Shown here in pieces: positions 61,679 through 64,000 of a stretch of 64,000 nt of DNA. Within the stretch, counting starts at the first letter, position 1, and the number at the start of each line of letters is the position of its first letter. The stretch comes from Nymphaea colorata (taxonomy: Eukaryota > Streptophyta > Magnoliopsida > Nymphaeales > Nymphaeaceae). Under the pieces are notes generated by a model, which saw only the letters and a list, made by a program, of their open reading frames with translations, had not been told where the DNA came from and ran no database searches. Location of the stretch: assembly GCF_008831285.2 (NCBI RefSeq), contig NC_045145.1, positions 15,994,802 through 16,058,801 on the forward strand, written 5' to 3'. The translations under genes were made by a program, and so were the position numbers.

Positions 61679-62880
61679 TATGTCAAATGTCATGCAGAAA
61701 TGACCTCTGTCCTGTTTTATTCCATGAAATCATTTTATGTATTGCTGTTGGGATATTTATAGGGTCTTGACCGCACATGTGAACCGTTTTACCTACCAGT
61801 TGTTTTTTTATACCTAGGAAAGAGACGTGATGATTCCCTTGCCTCAGGAGCCGCCCAGATTGAGGTGGCTGGGTGGTGGGCGAGGGGATAAAGGTTAGTT
61901 TCAGAAGAAGCTGATTGATCCCTTTTTTCTTCTTAATGTTAGCCAAGCAAGGGTCGTGTAATTGTTGAACGACATTATTACTTAGTTGTTGCATTTTTAC
62001 AGAGTCTGCGTGTAGCGATGCAACAGGAGTCTGCGTGTTGCAGATCTTTTTTCCTATTGATGTATTGCCCTGCTTTGCTGCGTTTAAAAGCGTCTATGCT
62101 ACTTTCTTTGTTGAGAATATACAGGACGTGCGTGCTTTCTTCTTTTCCCTCGCCTTTCCGCTTCTGACCGATTAATGTTAGCTGAGCAAGGGTCGCGCTC
62201 CTCACGGTGGATATTCAACTCGTGGCATCTTTTCCTTATCTCCAGCTGCTGTCAACGCTTATAGTCCGCTGGTGTGCGAATGCAACAAAGCAGTACCCCA
62301 ATAAAAAGCTTTAAAAGGAAGAAATCTCTAAGGCTCAGCAACTTTGAAGGACGACAAAATTTTTGGTGTTTTGTGTTATGGCATTTTCAGAAGCACATAA
62401 AAACAATCTGGCTAAGTTTGGCCATATTCTACTCGAGCGAGTTAAACGATAGACATATCTTCAATCGCCGTCTAACGGTCATTTATCTCCATGCCGTCTA
62501 AGGGTTTCCTAGATGGCGTCTTCTTACTCGATAGACATTTCTTCCATCTTAGCAACTATTTTTTGGTTCATCTAGTGAACAAATGTAGTCATCTAGATTG
62601 GCTTCGTCAACCTCTGCAACAATTGTGTTTTGGTTCATCAAGTGGACAAATGTAATCAACCTGTTTTTCTTATGAGGCTCCTTTGGTCTTATGAGGCTCC
62701 TAAACCGCTATACTTTCCGATGCAACCCTTCTGGCGGGTAAGCCCCATTGACAAAAAAAGGGAGATACAAAAATTTACAAAATTGGCCAAAGAGGATCTG
62801 ATCTGCTCTAACAAGGTAGGCTGTCCCAAAACGTCTCAAAGGCCATGTTACAGGGCTTGAGGATGAGATCAATAACTTCA
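61679..62880. other. 14-3-3 3' UTR and intergenic DNA
   Basis: The 3' UTR probably runs a few hundred bases past 61678. AATGTTAGC..AGCAAGGGTCG occurs at 61936 and 62174, a short direct repeat. A diverged tandem repeat (TTTTGGTTCATCTAGTGAAC and TTTTGGTTCATCAAGTGGAC) lies near 62560-62660. No gene seen. Confidence 0.5.
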
Positions 62881-64000
62881 GCAGTGGGTTAAATATAGAT
62901 CAAAACTTTTGAGAGTATAGAACATAGAGGATGCCAGCCGACTACGACTCACTTTAGGGACCAGGCCAAGAATAGCATCTATCATTTTCCATTCCAGACT
63001 CGGTCTTCTTTCTTCCTCCAGTCGATTACCTCTCCAGAAAAACCTCTCTACTGATAGCCAATTCTGAAAGCATTTATAAGGGTGCACTAGGATTCCCAAC
63101 CAAGAAGGCGGACATCGCCAGTAAGGACCCATAAGAAATCAGCAACACCCTGTTTATTCTCCTAGTAACGCCCAAAGGTAACAGAAATACACAGGACCAG
63201 TAGTTAATTAGCGAGACCATGTGCAAACCATGGAGACGAGGAAGCTCGATGCAGTTCTTAATCTTCTCAGCTTTAAATTTCCTGATGAGCATCTCGATAA
63301 TAACTATAAAGAGATATGGCGACAGGGGTCGCCCTGCCTCACGCCCTATGGCAGTCAAAGAATTTCTCCTCTCTTCCATTGATCAACCTCGCCTGAGATG
63401 CACTAGTGACGCGACTGCAAATCCTGTTCATGGAGACCAAGATGCTCTAGGGCCAACCTAAGGAACCTCCAGATCATGCACTTTAGACATGTCGAGTTTC
63501 CATCTAAGCTGTTCACCACCTCGTGCACTGTTAAAAATTGACACAGAATAAGTCTTAAAAGAAGAAAGGCTGCTTGCTCTGTGCTCAAAAGACGGCCTCT
63601 GATCTGCTTCATGCGGTTGGCAATAATCTTGGTGATAAATTTGTATAGGCTATCGCACAACACAATGGGCCTGAAGTCCTTGAATGCCATCGCAGACCCT
63701 TGGTGCCGTTCAGCAGTGCCCTCCGCAACCTCCATCTCTGGAAGTATGTGGAAGGTGTTGCAGGTAATCGCCTTTGTGGGGGTTGGAAGTTCGCCTAGGG
63801 CAGGGCCTCTTTCCTTTGGTTCTTCAGGATCGGCGCCTCAGCCCACGCTCCACCAGAGGGGTTTTCTCTTATGTCTGCGCAGGAATGCTAACCACAGAAT
63901 TTGCTTCGCAATTTTAGGTGAAATGGGTGTTTGATTTGTAATTAGCGCAGAAACGTAACCGGTCCTTATATATTACTTCACGGGCAACGACTCGGTTGGA
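62881..64000 (-). pseudogene. LINE (L1-type) reverse transcriptase, degenerate, continues past right edge
   Basis: Minus-strand frames carry consecutive reverse-transcriptase blocks: AFKDFRPIVLCDSLYKFITK and IIANRMKQ near 63680-63600, then EQAAFLL...LTVHEVVNSLDG, then REAGRPLSPYLFIVIIEMLI near 63340-63280. The downstream piece GNRLEEERRPSLEWKMI follows near 63000. These match the order in plant non-LTR elements (FRPISLCN, SAF, PLSPYLF). Frameshifts separate the pieces, and at the place expected for the catalytic ADD motif (about 63200) the sequence is broken by a stop. The endonuclease domain would lie beyond the window. No poly-A end or target duplication was identified at the left. Confidence 0.85.

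Noticed and set aside
63219-63934. Plus-strand frames of 80-117 codons
   Set aside because: They are antisense to the degenerate LINE reverse transcriptase and have no domain.

Overview
This is nuclear DNA from a flowering plant. Genes have many short GT-AG introns, intergenic DNA is AT-rich and full of microsatellites, the transposons are plant types (RICESLEEPER-like hAT, Tourist-like MITE, solo LTR, L1-type LINE), and the proteins have plant architectures (FAB1C-type lipid kinase, plant non-epsilon 14-3-3, AGT2-type aminotransferase). I cannot name the species from sequence alone.

Three protein-coding genes could be modelled exon by exon with consistent splice phases. (1) At the left edge on the minus strand, an alanine-glyoxylate aminotransferase 2 (AGT2) gene has eight visible exons; its last codons lie outside the window. 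(2) At 31.5-38.9 kb on the minus strand, an 11-exon phosphatidylinositol-3-phosphate 5-kinase of FAB1C type encodes about 1,803 residues. (3) At 58.0-61.7 kb on the plus strand, a 14-3-3 protein of 264 residues has four coding exons and a 5'-UTR intron. A tRNA-Trp(CCA) gene lies at 9.1 kb on the minus strand. The genes are functionally unrelated neighbours; nothing suggests a cluster.

The rest is transposon-derived or unassigned. There is a 1.3 kb non-autonomous hAT-like element with an 8-bp target duplication in AGT2 intron 6. An LRR receptor-kinase pseudogene lies at 8.1-8.6 kb. A solo LTR with TGTTGG/CCAACA ends and a near-perfect 5-bp duplication lies at 22.5 kb. A Tourist-like MITE flanked by TTA lies at 46.6 kb. 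An RNase H relic lies at 49 kb. An almost complete RICESLEEPER-type hAT transposon occupies about 49.6-55.1 kb; its transposase reading frame has three stop codons and one frameshift. A degenerate LINE reverse transcriptase runs off the right edge. An AT-rich dispersed repeat occurs three times (18.8, 47.6 and 56.7 kb).

A short secreted-peptide-like gene at 26.06 kb, resembling the IDA-like family but with a frameshift in its signal peptide, is the most interesting uncertain locus. No previously undescribed multi-gene system is evident. The long AT-rich gaps (9-22 kb, 26-31 kb, 40-46 kb) may hold non-coding transcripts that cannot be recognised by eye.
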